64,000 bases of DNA from JAYFNU01 sp964460755 (GTDB lineage Bacteria; Bacillota; Clostridia; Oscillospirales; Ruminococcaceae), in contig CAYWQL010000002.1 in the NCBI GenBank assembly GCA_964460755.1, forward strand, positions 1-64,000, given 5' to 3'. The position numbers and the translations under genes were made by a program. Below, piece after piece: positions 25,224-33,936 of the stretch (positions are counted from its first letter, which is position 1; every line of letters starts with the position of its first letter). Under the pieces are notes generated by a model. It was not told the DNA's origin, made no database searches, and saw only the letters and a list, made by a program, of their open reading frames with translations.

Positions 25224-25910
25224 ATGGACGCTAAAATATTAATCGTTGAGGACGAGGAAAAAATCGCGCGCTTCGTCGAGCTTGAGCTAAAGCACGAGGG
25301 CTATGCCGTCGAAAAGGCGGCTGACGGAAGAACGGGGCTCGACCTTGCGCTTTGCGGCGGCTTCGATTTAATTCTCCTCGATATTATGCTTCCCGAGCTC
25401 AACGGAATAGAGGTCATACGCCGTATTCGAAAAACCTCCGATGTGCCCGTCATTATGCTCACGGCGCGTGACGCGGTTATGGACAAGGTTTCGGGGCTTG
25501 ATATGGGGGCGGACGATTATATAACGAAGCCCTTCGCCATAGAGGAGCTTTTGGCGCGCATTCGCGTTACCCTTCGCAAAAAGGGGACGGTCGACAAGAC
25601 CACCCGCGATACCCTTCTTTCGTGCGGCGCTCTTGTTATGGATACGGCGCGTCACACAGTCAGCGTAAAGGGCAGCGAAATTGACCTCACCAACCGGGAA
25701 TTTCTTATGCTGAAGCTTATGCTTGAAAATCAGCAGATTGTCCTCTCGCGCGAAACCTTTTTGGAGCGGGTCTGGGGATACGACTATATGGGAGAAACCA
25801 ACGTGGTGGACGTTTATATACGCTATTTAAGAAGCAAGATTGACGACGTTTACGGCACTAATATCATAAAAACCGTGCGCGGCGTCGGATACGTTATCAA
25901 GGACGAGTAA
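25224..25910 (+). CDS. OmpR-family response regulator
   Basis: The 228-residue regulator has a receiver domain with Asp10, Glu11, the phosphate-accepting Asp53 (LLDIMLPELN) and the conserved Lys in TKPF. A winged-helix DNA-binding domain (about 130-228) carries NREFLMLKLM, ERVWGYDY and RYLRSKID motifs. It is followed two bases later by its histidine kinase. The target genes are unknown. Confidence 0.95.
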   Translation: MDAKILIVEDEEKIARFVELELKHEGYAVEKAADGRTGLDLALCGGFDLILLDIMLPELNGIEVIRRIRKTSDVPVIMLTARDAVMDKVSGLDMGADDYITKPFAIEELLARIRVTLRKKGTVDKTTRDTLLSCGALVMDTARHTVSVKGSEIDLTNREFLMLKLMLENQQIVLSRETFLERVWGYDYMGETNVVDVYIRYLRSKIDDVYGTNIIKTVRGVGYVIKDE

Positions 25911-25912
25911 TT

Positions 25913-27259
25913 ATGGCGGAAATACCGATTACAAAAACCGCAAAAGAAATACAAAAAGCTCAATCGCGAGAAATCAATCTTGTGGTTTTTTTCTCTAACC
26001 TGTTTTTTCTTGCGCTCATAGTTATTGGTTGGTGCGCGCTTAACGACGTGAAATATCTTGGCTATTTTGATTTCTACGAGCTTATTAATTCGGTTGAACG
26101 AAGCTTCGAGTTTTCCGATATCTTAAACGGTGCTCCCCTTCTTATCACCTATCATGTCGCCGCTCCGTCGCTCGCTCCTGCCGCGATTGACGCGACCCCC
26201 TTTGCCGTTATGTCGGCGCTTTTGTTTTTTGCGCTTCTAATCGTTGAATGTATCACCGTGGCGATAGTGGAGGCGTTTTCGCTCAACAAGCTTAACAATC
26301 AGCTAAAACCCCTTTATCGCGTAGCCGAAGCGGCAAAAAAGCTTGATAACGAGGATTATTCGGTTGCCGAAAAACGGGCCATTAACCCGACCTACGACGA
26401 AAGCGAAAGCATTCATACGCTTGAAAGCGCAATCGACAGCATAAAGCCTGACCGCCTTGACGCAGAGCTTCACACGGGTGACAAGGATTTAATGGGGCTT
26501 GAAAACTCTATAAACAGCCTTTTAACCCGAACACGCGACAGCTACAGCCAGCAAATTCGTTTTGTTTCCGACGCCTCTCACGAGCTTCGCACCCCAATCG
26601 CAGTTATAAAAGGATATACCGATATGCTTGACCGCTGGGGCAAGCAGGACGAAAAGGTGCTTGAGGAGTCCATCGCGGCGATTAAATCGGAAACCGAGCA
26701 TATGAACAAGCTTGTCGAACAGCTATTGTTTTTAGCCCGTGGCGACAGCGGAAGAAACAGGCTAACAATCGAGAGGTTTTCCCTTTCGGATATGATAAAA
26801 GAGGTTTACGACGAATCGGTTATGATTGACCCGTCACACGAATGGCGGCTCTTCGCCGACTACCCCGTCTTCGTCTGCGGCGACGTCGCAATGCTAAAGC
26901 AGGCGACGAGAATACTCGTCGACAACGCCGCAAAATACACCCCGCAAGGCGAAACAATAACGCTAAAGGCGATTTACGACAAGGACAAAGCTCCACTCGT
27001 CATCGTTCAGGACAACGGAGTCGGCATAAAACAAAGCGACCTCGCGCACGTCTTTGAACGGTTCTATCGCTCAGACGAGGCGAGAGGTAAAAAGCAGGGC
27101 GGAACGGGGCTTGGACTTGCCATAGCGAAATGGATAGTCGACCGCCACGACGGATATTTCGAGCTTTTGAGCCGAGAGGATTTCGGCACAAGGATAACGA
27201 TACATCTGCCTAAAAGCCTTCCGCTGTCCCAGAGCGAAAAGCCGGTGGACGCAAAATGA
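25913..27259 (+). CDS. Sensor histidine kinase
   Basis: The 448-residue kinase has two membrane segments (about 21-44 and 97-121) around a roughly 50-residue outside loop and a HAMP-like linker. It then has the dimerisation domain with phospho-acceptor His223 (SHELRTPIAVIKGY) and an ATPase domain with N box DNAAKYT, G1 DNGVGI, F box FERFYR and G2 GGTGLGLAI. It pairs with the response regulator before it. The signal is not evident from the short sensor loop. Confidence 0.95.
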   Translation: MAEIPITKTAKEIQKAQSREINLVVFFSNLFFLALIVIGWCALNDVKYLGYFDFYELINSVERSFEFSDILNGAPLLITYHVAAPSLAPAAIDATPFAVMSALLFFALLIVECITVAIVEAFSLNKLNNQLKPLYRVAEAAKKLDNEDYSVAEKRAINPTYDESESIHTLESAIDSIKPDRLDAELHTGDKDLMGLENSINSLLTRTRDSYSQQIRFVSDASHELRTPIAVIKGYTDMLDRWGKQDEKVLEESIAAIKSETEHMNKLVEQLLFLARGDSGRNRLTIERFSLSDMIKEVYDESVMIDPSHEWRLFADYPVFVCGDVAMLKQATRILVDNAAKYTPQGETITLKAIYDKDKAPLVIVQDNGVGIKQSDLAHVFERFYRSDEARGKKQGGTGLGLAIAKWIVDRHDGYFELLSREDFGTRITIHLPKSLPLSQSEKPVDAK

Positions 27260-27624
27260 CCATAAAGGAAATAATTGACCTTTGTCTTTCAAAAAAGTGT
27301 GCTTATCTCGACCTGCCCTTCGGAGAAATACCGATATGCATTAAGGTAAAAGGTCGCATTTTCGCCCAGATTTATTTTAAAGAGAACGACCTTAAGCTCA
27401 CCCTTAACTGCGAGCCTATGACGGGTGAATTCTATAAGTCGCAATACAAAAACACCGTCATTCGCGCCTACCACTGCCCCGCGATACAGCAGCCATATTT
27501 TTATACCGTTCTTTTAAACGGAGCTGTTTCCGACGAGGAGCTATGGCGAATGATAGAGCTTTCTTATAAAACAGTGGTGGGAAAGCTTACGAAAAAGCTA
27601 CAACTGGAAATCGAAAACGAATAG
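27256..27624 (+). CDS. MmcQ/YjbR-like protein
   Basis: The 122-residue protein has the MmcQ/YjbR (CyaY-like fold) pattern: DLPFGE...ICIKVKGRIFA, then a LNCEP strand, the RAYHCP motif, a LLNGAVSDEEL stretch and SYKTVVGKL at the end. Members may bind DNA, but their role is unclear. It overlaps the histidine kinase stop as ATGA, so it is part of the two-component operon. Confidence 0.8.
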   Translation: MTIKEIIDLCLSKKCAYLDLPFGEIPICIKVKGRIFAQIYFKENDLKLTLNCEPMTGEFYKSQYKNTVIRAYHCPAIQQPYFYTVLLNGAVSDEELWRMIELSYKTVVGKLTKKLQLEIENE

Positions 27625-27629
27625 TAAAG

Positions 27630-27654
27630 GCCGCGCAGCATTATGCTGCGCGGC
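27630..27654 (+). terminator. Terminator-like hairpin after the two-component operon
   Basis: A perfect 12-bp stem GCCGCGCAGCAT closes on itself around one base. The tail is only TTAATTTAATTT, so termination may be moderate. Confidence 0.65.
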
Positions 27655-27716
27655 TTAATTTAATTTATAGCTAATTTTGCCGTCCTCGCGTTGTCGCCAT
27701 TTGGTTAATACAACCC

Positions 27717-27745
27717 TTGAAAACACATTTAATAAAGAATATAAT
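27717..27745 (+). promoter_or_regulatory. Promoter of the antiporter gene
   Basis: TTGAAA and TATAAT are separated by exactly 17 bases, 41 bases before the ATG. Confidence 0.75.
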
Positions 27746-27786
27746 AAGTAGCTGTATTATAGAAAGAGTGTTTTAGGGGAATTGTA

Positions 27787-29109
27787 ATGGATTTTAACGT
27801 AATCAATATTCTTTTTGACTGCGCTGTCATTTTGCTTGCGACAAAGGTTCTCGGTATGCTAACGAGAAAGCTCGGACTTCCGCAGGTCGTTGGAATGATA
27901 ATCGCGGGACTTCTAATCGGCCCTGCGATAGTCGGTCAGCTTGGACTCGGCTTTGGCGGAATAGTCAATCCGTCGGCGGCAGAAATGGACGTGCTCCAAA
28001 GCTTTTCGCAAATCGGCGTTGTCTTTATTCTTTTTTCAAGCGGGCTTGAAACAGATATCAAAGAGCTTAAAAAGAGCGGCGCCGCGGCGACGGCTATCGC
28101 TACGGCGGGGGTGCTTGTCCCCATTGCGCTCGGAACTCTCGGCGCGCTTGTGTTTATGAAAGGCTTCGGCGACGGCTTTTGTAATCAAAAGCTTATGAAT
28201 GCCCTTTTTGTAGGCTGTATACTTTCAGCTACGAGCGTCGGCATAACGGTTGAAACTCTGCGCGAGCTCGGCAAGCTCAACACGAAGGTCGGCACGACGA
28301 TTTTGAGCGCCGCGATAATCGACGACGTTCTCGGCATAATTGCCCTCAGCGTTATTTCCGGAATAAACGGCGGCGGCGACGTAAAAATCACCCTTTTAAA
28401 ATCGGTCGGCTTCTTCGTCTTTTCAATCGGACTTGGTCTTATTCTTCGCAAATGCTTCAAATGGCTCGTCAAGGTTTATCCCCACAAGCGACGCACAAGT
28501 ATTTTTGCCCTTGCTATGTGCCTGCTGTATGCGTTTTGCGCGGAAAAGTTTTTCGGAATCGCGACCATAACCGGGGCATATATGGCGGGACTTATGCTAA
28601 GCGGACTTGACGACACTTCCTTCGTCGACCGTAAGGTTGTCGTAAGCGGTTATATGATTTTCACACCGATGTTCTTCGCTTATATCGGAATAAGCGCGGA
28701 CTTCAGCACCTTCACTCTTTCGGGGCTTCTCTTCGCGGGTGTCTTCGTGCTTCTGGGCATTCTCGGAAAAATAGTCGGCTGCAGCGCAACGGCGCGTGCG
28801 TTTAAATATAACGGCAAAGACTCGCTTACAATCGGCTGTGGAATGATTGCGCGCGGCGAGGTTGCCCTTGCGGTATACGCCGCGGGACAGGGACTTATCT
28901 ATTACGAAAACGGCGCTCTCGCGGGCATTGACCCACTTGTTGCGACGATACTTTTGATTGTGCTCTCGTCGGTGCTCTGCCCGATACTTCTCAAGCTCGT
29001 GTTTAAAAACAGTATCCCAAGCCTTCATATCGGCGGCAAGGAACACACGATTTCGATTTCCTCCGAGGCAATCGAAAACGTTATCGGCAAGGATTCGTCC
29101 GCTTCTTGA
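27787..29109 (+). CDS. Cation:proton antiporter (CPA2 family)
   Basis: The 440-residue protein has about 12 to 13 membrane segments and the CPA2 signatures: LGLPQVVGMIIAGLLIGP near the N-terminus, FSSGLETDI, and an AIIDDVLGI helix carrying the Asp-Asp pair used for ion binding. It exchanges Na+ or K+ for protons across the membrane. No C-terminal TrkA-N (KefB-type) domain is present. It is a single-gene unit with its own promoter and terminator. Confidence 0.92.
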   Translation: MDFNVINILFDCAVILLATKVLGMLTRKLGLPQVVGMIIAGLLIGPAIVGQLGLGFGGIVNPSAAEMDVLQSFSQIGVVFILFSSGLETDIKELKKSGAAATAIATAGVLVPIALGTLGALVFMKGFGDGFCNQKLMNALFVGCILSATSVGITVETLRELGKLNTKVGTTILSAAIIDDVLGIIALSVISGINGGGDVKITLLKSVGFFVFSIGLGLILRKCFKWLVKVYPHKRRTSIFALAMCLLYAFCAEKFFGIATITGAYMAGLMLSGLDDTSFVDRKVVVSGYMIFTPMFFAYIGISADFSTFTLSGLLFAGVFVLLGILGKIVGCSATARAFKYNGKDSLTIGCGMIARGEVALAVYAAGQGLIYYENGALAGIDPLVATILLIVLSSVLCPILLKLVFKNSIPSLHIGGKEHTISISSEAIENVIGKDSSAS

Positions 29110-29125
29110 TTTGATAAAAAAAATA

Positions 29126-29156
29126 CTCCCTCGGTTTTTGACCGAGGGAATTTTTT
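29126..29156 (+). terminator. Bidirectional terminator between convergent genes
   Basis: CCCTCGGT and ACCGAGGG pair around TTTTG, with TTTTTT on the plus side and a long A run (T run on the minus strand) on the other. Confidence 0.88.
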
Positions 29157-29823
29157 ATCCCGCTATTATGTTTTCGCTGAAGAAGCCTTCAAGTGTGTTC
29201 GCAATAAGCCTGTGTCCCTCCGAGCTTGGATGTATGCCGTCGTCGCTTATATACGGGAAGAAATTGCGCTTTTTCAAAAACTCGGCGCGAACGTCAATAA
29301 GCTTGGTTTCCTGCTTGAGCGCGGTGCGAAGCACAGCAAGAGAATACTGCTCCTGAAAGCTGTAAATAACCTCTTTTCGTCCAAGCCATTTTAATATGTT
29401 TTCGCCGTCGCGCTCGTTAGAGACAAAATCAAAATACCTATACGGGTCGACGGGTGGAAGAGTCATAAGCACAGGCTCAATTTCTCGCGAACGAACGAGC
29501 TCGACCATTTCGTTCAGGGTCCGTTCAAATTTATCAACCGACACCTTCGGAAGGTGCTCCTCGTCAGGAGTTTCGGAAATCGCCTGCCAATCAAAATCGG
29601 AATCGTTTCCGCCGTACTCGATAAGCGCGACGCTCCCCTTGTCAAGTGTAGGAAGGTCTTTCTTAATTATTTCAAAGCCTCGCTCCGACGTACAGCCCAG
29701 CTTGCTTTTGTTGTGATATTCCGCGTTTTGTAATTGAAAACGCTCGTTTGACAATATATATTTATGATTGATATATTCGACTCCCTTCATAACAGAGTCG
29801 CCGAACACCGTTAAGCCTTTCAT
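29155..29823 (-). CDS. SGNH/GDSL hydrolase, soluble
   Basis: The 222-residue protein is a cytoplasmic-looking SGNH hydrolase: GDSV block I near the N-terminus, IEYGGNDSDFDW block III, and DGIHPSSEGH block V with the catalytic Asp and His. No signal peptide or membrane segment is visible. The ATG at 29823 has GAGGA upstream; the open frame runs 32 codons further up, without a ribosome binding site. Its substrate is unknown. Confidence 0.85.
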   Translation of the reverse strand: MKGLTVFGDSVMKGVEYINHKYILSNERFQLQNAEYHNKSKLGCTSERGFEIIKKDLPTLDKGSVALIEYGGNDSDFDWQAISETPDEEHLPKVSVDKFERTLNEMVELVRSREIEPVLMTLPPVDPYRYFDFVSNERDGENILKWLGRKEVIYSFQEQYSLAVLRTALKQETKLIDVRAEFLKKRNFFPYISDDGIHPSSEGHRLIANTLEGFFSENIIAG

Positions 29824-29925
29824 AATTAATTCCTCTTTTGCTTTTTTCTTGCGTGAAGTAAAGCTGTTTTTCGTTTTTGAAAACCGCCGGCTCGCTTCAT
29901 CGCTTATATAATATATCAACCCTTT

Positions 29926-30033
29926 CGTAGAGTCACCCTACTTGCTTTTTAAGTGCTTCTACTTTTTATTTTGGAAATTCTACCGCGTTTTTTCTCAAAG
30001 TAGAGAAACTGTTTTTACTCTACCGCGGGTAGA
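29926..30033. promoter_or_regulatory. Array of GTAGAG/CTCTAC half-sites between divergent genes
   Basis: The 310-base gap has no ORF I can support but holds repeated half-sites. GTAG..CTAC occurs at 29926-29940 (TAGAGT-C-ACCCTA), TTCTAC at 29957, TCTACCGCG at 29979, GTAGAG at 30000, and a 15-base dyad TCTACC-GCG-GGTAGA at 30019-30033. The site at 29926 lies close to the promoter area of the SGNH gene, and the dyad at 30019 lies 44 bases before the -35 box of the plus-strand gene. They look like operators for one regulator; I do not recognise the motif. Confidence 0.55.
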
Positions 30034-30076
30034 ATAACGATATTTGACCGAAAATGCGGTTAAAATACAAAGGGGA

Positions 30077-30105
30077 TTAACTTTTTTCTAATTGTATGTT
30101 ATAGT
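30077..30105 (+). promoter_or_regulatory. Promoter of the coiled-coil zinc-ribbon gene
   Basis: TTAACT and TATAGT are separated by 17 bases, 29 bases upstream of the ATG. Confidence 0.55.
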
Positions 30106-30133
30106 ATAAAAAGAAAGAATACGGAGGGCAAAA

Positions 30134-30793
30134 ATGAACGGTTTTTTTGATGCGGTATCGGTAAGATATAATGCTTTTGTTAAAATAAACAAGCTTAAAC
30201 GCGACATAAGAACAATTAAATCGGGGGTCGCGGCAAAAACGCTTGAGCTTGGAAACAAGGTCTATTCAGACTATATTGCAAAGGTGTCCGACGCCGACGG
30301 CAACGCCGCGCTTTGCGATATAATAAACGATAAGCGGAAGACTATTGACGAGCTTAACGCTGAAATTAAGCGAACAAATGAGGAAAAGGAAAACGCTCTG
30401 GATGCAATCGCCGCCGAGCGCGAGGCTGAAAAGGAGGCTCGCCGCGCAATACGCGAAACCGAGCTTGCCCAAGCCGCGGCGTATTCCTCGATGTACGGCT
30501 CAGAGCTTAAGGAAAAATCATCTGCATTTATTTCGTCGCTTCCTTCGGCTTTCGAAAAAACAACTGAAAGCATAAAGACAACGGTATCCTCAACCGTCAC
30601 AAAGGTTAAAGACTATAAGGACGACGTCGCCGAAAAAATAGCGGCGAAGCGCGAGGAAAGCGAAAACGACGGCAAGGATACTATTATCGAAAAGCTCAAC
30701 GACGCGCTGTTTGACGTCTGCCCCTCCTGCGGCGCCAAGCAACGGGCAGGCACCAAGTTCTGCCGCGAATGCGGAGCGAAAGTCAACGAATAA
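30134..30793 (+). CDS. Coiled-coil protein with C-terminal zinc ribbon
   Basis: The 219-residue protein is a long charged helix (about 15-105, a probable coiled coil). A Ser/Thr-rich and then Lys/Glu-rich helical stretch follows, and a zinc ribbon CPSCGAKQRAGTKFCRECG closes the protein. No signal or membrane segment is seen. CGGAGGG lies eight bases before the ATG. The family is unnamed; its position next to the operator-like array suggests regulated expression. Confidence 0.7.
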   Translation: MNGFFDAVSVRYNAFVKINKLKRDIRTIKSGVAAKTLELGNKVYSDYIAKVSDADGNAALCDIINDKRKTIDELNAEIKRTNEEKENALDAIAAEREAEKEARRAIRETELAQAAAYSSMYGSELKEKSSAFISSLPSAFEKTTESIKTTVSSTVTKVKDYKDDVAEKIAAKREESENDGKDTIIEKLNDALFDVCPSCGAKQRAGTKFCRECGAKVNE

Positions 30794-30804
30794 TCGATAT
30801 ATTA

Positions 30805-30846
30805 AAAACACCTCAAATCGCAAGACGCGACTTGAGGTGTTTTTTT
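30805..30846 (+). terminator. Bidirectional terminator
   Basis: AAACACCTCAA-TCGC pairs with GCGA-TTGAGGTGTTT, followed by a T run; A residues precede it. It separates two convergent genes. Confidence 0.88.
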
Positions 30847-30853
30847 ACTATTA

Positions 30854-32263
30854 TTATATTTTATAGAATTCCACGAAAGCCTTGTAGGTCGAGATTATAT
30901 CAAGACGGCTGGCTATTTCGTAGGGCGCGTGCATAGCAAGAAGCGCGACGCCTATATCAACAACATTGACGCCAAACCTTGAGATATACTTCGCGACAGT
31001 TCCGCCACCGCCCTCGTCGACCTTTCCAAGCTCGCCCGTCTGCCACGGAATGTCGTTCTTGTCAAGGAAGGCGCGAACCTCCGCCATAAACTCCGCCGAA
31101 GCGTCGTTTGTGCCGTACTTTCCGCCGCTTCCGGTGTACTTCGTGATAACGGGACCGTAGTTAAGCTTGGCGGCATTGCGCTTATCGTGAACTTCGGGGA
31201 ATGTGGGGTCAAACGCCGCGTTGACATCGGCGCTAAGACATTTGGAATTTACGAAAACCGTTTCCTTGAGCGCGCCTGTCGAAGCGCACAAGAAGGCGAC
31301 GAAGTTCTTCAGCATATCCGAGGAAAGCCCTGTGTTTCCCTCGCTTCCCGTTTCCTCCTTGTCGGCAAGCACGCATAAGCTTGTGCGCTTAGGCGCTTTC
31401 TTGTTGGCGAGAAGCGCCGTGAGCGACGTGTACGCACAGACGCGGTCATCGTGCGCGTAAGAGCCCACAAGGCTTTTGTCGAAGCCGATATATCTTGCCT
31501 TTAGTGCGGGAACTATCTCGATTTCCGCTGAAATGAAGTCGTCCTCGGTTATACCGTATTTTTCGTTAAGAAGCTTCATCATTTGAAGCTTAACCGGCTC
31601 TTTGACCTCCTTGTCGTCAAACGGCTCGCTTCCGATTAAAACATTAAGCTCCTCGCCCTTAATTACGGTTCTCGCGTTGCGGTCGTCCTGAACCTTGTAG
31701 GAAAGGTGCGGAAGAATATCGGTCACATAAAAGACGGGCTCGTCGTCCTTTTCGCCAAGCGAAAGCTCTATGGTCGTGCCGTCCTTTTTGGCTATCGTGC
31801 CATGAATGGCAAGCGGAATGGTGACCCATTGATATTTCTTTATACCACCGTAGTAGTGAGTTTTAAAATAACCTAACTCGCCGTCCTCATAAAGAGGATT
31901 CGGCTTTAAATCAAGGCGCGGGCTGTCGATATGCGCGGCGGTTATGTTGACGCCATTTTCGAGCGGCTCTGAGCCGATTACTGCGGCGATTAAGCTCTTT
32001 TTCTTATTATTGTAATATACCTTGTCGCCCGCGGCGTAAGTCTTTCCGACTACATACTCTTTAAATCCGTTTTTCTCTAAAAGCTCAATGCTTTTTACGA
32101 CAAACTCACGCTCGGTCTTGGCGTCGTTCAAAAATCCGATATAACCGTCGATATAGCCGTCGAGCTCATTTTCAACCGTTTTGCCAAACGACTTGTAGCA
32201 GCTTTCCTTTTGAGAAAGAATTTCTTCCGAAAGCTTTTGTCCCTTCGTTTTTTCCTTGTCCAT
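30854..32263 (-). CDS. M18 family aminopeptidase
   Basis: The 469-residue zinc aminopeptidase shows the M18 marks: AAHIDSPRLDLKP with the first metal His and Asp, KEETGSEGNTG with the catalytic Glu, SYAHDDRVCAY, and the C-terminal MHAPYEIAS. It removes N-terminal residues from peptides in the cytoplasm. The ATG at 32263 with AAGG upstream is favoured; earlier ATGs lie in the end of coaE. It is the last gene of the DUF951-prfA-sua5-coaE run. Confidence 0.92.
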   Translation of the reverse strand: MDKEKTKGQKLSEEILSQKESCYKSFGKTVENELDGYIDGYIGFLNDAKTEREFVVKSIELLEKNGFKEYVVGKTYAAGDKVYYNNKKKSLIAAVIGSEPLENGVNITAAHIDSPRLDLKPNPLYEDGELGYFKTHYYGGIKKYQWVTIPLAIHGTIAKKDGTTIELSLGEKDDEPVFYVTDILPHLSYKVQDDRNARTVIKGEELNVLIGSEPFDDKEVKEPVKLQMMKLLNEKYGITEDDFISAEIEIVPALKARYIGFDKSLVGSYAHDDRVCAYTSLTALLANKKAPKRTSLCVLADKEETGSEGNTGLSSDMLKNFVAFLCASTGALKETVFVNSKCLSADVNAAFDPTFPEVHDKRNAAKLNYGPVITKYTGSGGKYGTNDASAEFMAEVRAFLDKNDIPWQTGELGKVDEGGGGTVAKYISRFGVNVVDIGVALLAMHAPYEIASRLDIISTYKAFVEFYKI

Positions 32264-32282
32264 TTTTAAATACCTTCTTTGT

Positions 32283-32897
32283 TTATTCATTAAACCAAAG
32301 CTCAAGTTGATTTTTAAGCTTCGTCAGCTTTTCCAAAAACTCGGCTTTAGTTCCGTTGTTCGTAATGATAATGTCGCTTATCTTCTTAACCGCGTCCTCG
32401 TTCATTTGCCCCATTATTCGCGCCGTCGCCTGCGTTCGGTCGAGACTGTCGCGCTTCATAATGCGCTCAATTATCTTGTCCTCGTCCGCCGTCACCATTA
32501 TTGTCTTGTCGCAAACGGCGTAAAGCCCGCTTTCAATTAAAGCCGCCGCCTCGACAACACAGTATTTACCGCCCTTTTCGTGGAGCTCGTCAAAATATTC
32601 GACCATTCGCTTAATAATGTACGGGTGGGTGATTTCGTCGAGCTTTCTCTTATTTTGCGGAACAGGAAAGCAAATATCCGCAAGCTTTTTTCGGTTAAGC
32701 GTCCCGTCCTCGTTTAAAATATCGCTTGAAAACTCTTTAACTAATTCCTTTAGGCAAGGCTTGCCCTTTTCGACGACCTCGCGCGCGACGTCGTCACCGT
32801 CAATGGTGGGAACACCAAGCGAAGCAAGGTATTCCGACGCGAGACTTTTGCCCGTGCCCGAACGCCCCGTAAGCGCGACGACATAGAACTTGCTCAT
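32283..32897 (-). CDS. coaE: Dephospho-CoA kinase
   Basis: The 204-residue P-loop kinase makes CoA from dephospho-CoA. It shows GRSGTGKS near residue 11, DGDDVAREVV, the FPVPQNKRKLDEITHP region and a KRDSLDRTQATARI lid. It overlaps sua5 by four bases. Confidence 0.95.
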   Translation of the reverse strand: MSKFYVVALTGRSGTGKSLASEYLASLGVPTIDGDDVAREVVEKGKPCLKELVKEFSSDILNEDGTLNRKKLADICFPVPQNKRKLDEITHPYIIKRMVEYFDELHEKGGKYCVVEAAALIESGLYAVCDKTIMVTADEDKIIERIMKRDSLDRTQATARIMGQMNEDAVKKISDIIITNNGTKAEFLEKLTKLKNQLELWFNE

Positions 32898-33922
32898 AGC
32901 TCTACCACCTTAAAGCCCGCGGCTCGAATAAGCCGATTGAGGACCGCGAGAGATACGCCGTCCTTTTTAGGACAACGGGCAAAAACCGTCGTCGCCCCCG
33001 CTTTATCGAGCATTCTTAAAACGGTAAAAAGCTTTTTTGCCTGCTCGTCGGGGCGGTCGATATGACCGTATGAAACCGACGGAATGGAAATCATTTCGTT
33101 TTCACCGTCAAAACACATCGCGTAGGTATTACCAGACGCGTTTTTTTCTGCGTATTCGGCAAACTTTTTAAGGCTTCCCTTCACTATCGTTACATCGGCA
33201 CTCGGAGAATAGTGCTTATATTTCATACCCGGCGAAACGGCTTTCTCGTCCTTGCCAAGCTCGGTCAAAACAGCCTTAGCAAGGGTCGCGTTGGGAACAA
33301 CCTCTCTTATTTGTTCAAGGGTGATTATACCCGGGCGGAATATTGTAGGAACACTTTCAACCAAAGAAATAACTGTGCTTTCAACTCCGAATTCGCAGGT
33401 TCCCGCGTCAATAATCAGCGGTATTTTCCCATGAAGGTCGTCGAGCACATGCTTTGCCGTCGTCGGACTTGGCTTTGAGGAAAGATTTGCCGAAGGCGCG
33501 GCTATGGGAAGTGCGCATTTTTCGATTATTCTTTTCGCGACGGGGTGGGACGGCATACGCACGGCGACCGTGTCCATTTTGCAGGTAACCGTGTCGTTAA
33601 TCGCCTCACTTTTTTTGAATATCATCGTAAGGGGTCCGGGCCAAAAGGCTTTTGCAAGCGCCACCGCCTCGGGTGGGATATCCGCGACCACCTCGCGAAG
33701 CATAATCATATCGCTAATATGAACGATAATCGGATTGTCCTGAGGGCGTCCTTTTACCTTGAAAATTTCCCTTACCGCCTGCTCGTTGTACGCGCTCGCG
33801 GCAAGACCGTATACCGTCTCTGTCGGCATACCGATAACCTTGCCGTTTTTTAAAAGCTTCGCGGCAAGCGCCGTCGCCTCTTCAAAATTATTGTCGTCAA
33901 TTTCAAGAAATTGAGTGTCCAT
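32894..33922 (-). CDS. sua5: Threonylcarbamoyl-AMP synthase (Sua5 type)
   Basis: The 342-residue protein makes threonylcarbamoyl-AMP for the t6A37 modification of ANN-reading tRNAs. The N-terminal YrdC domain (about 1-205) has KVIGMPTETVYGLAASA and PSANLSSKPSPT. The C-terminal Sua5 domain follows after SPGMKYKHYSP. It lies directly after prfA, the usual Bacillota arrangement. Confidence 0.94.
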   Translation of the reverse strand: MDTQFLEIDDNNFEEATALAAKLLKNGKVIGMPTETVYGLAASAYNEQAVREIFKVKGRPQDNPIIVHISDMIMLREVVADIPPEAVALAKAFWPGPLTMIFKKSEAINDTVTCKMDTVAVRMPSHPVAKRIIEKCALPIAAPSANLSSKPSPTTAKHVLDDLHGKIPLIIDAGTCEFGVESTVISLVESVPTIFRPGIITLEQIREVVPNATLAKAVLTELGKDEKAVSPGMKYKHYSPSADVTIVKGSLKKFAEYAEKNASGNTYAMCFDGENEMISIPSVSYGHIDRPDEQAKKLFTVLRMLDKAGATTVFARCPKKDGVSLAVLNRLIRAAGFKVVEL

Positions 33923-33936
33923 TTTTTCTCCTATCG

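Noticed and set aside
29926..30033. CRISPR-like repeats in the GTAGAG array
   Set aside because: The half-sites are only 5-9 bases, occur in both orientations and have uneven spacing; no cas genes are near.
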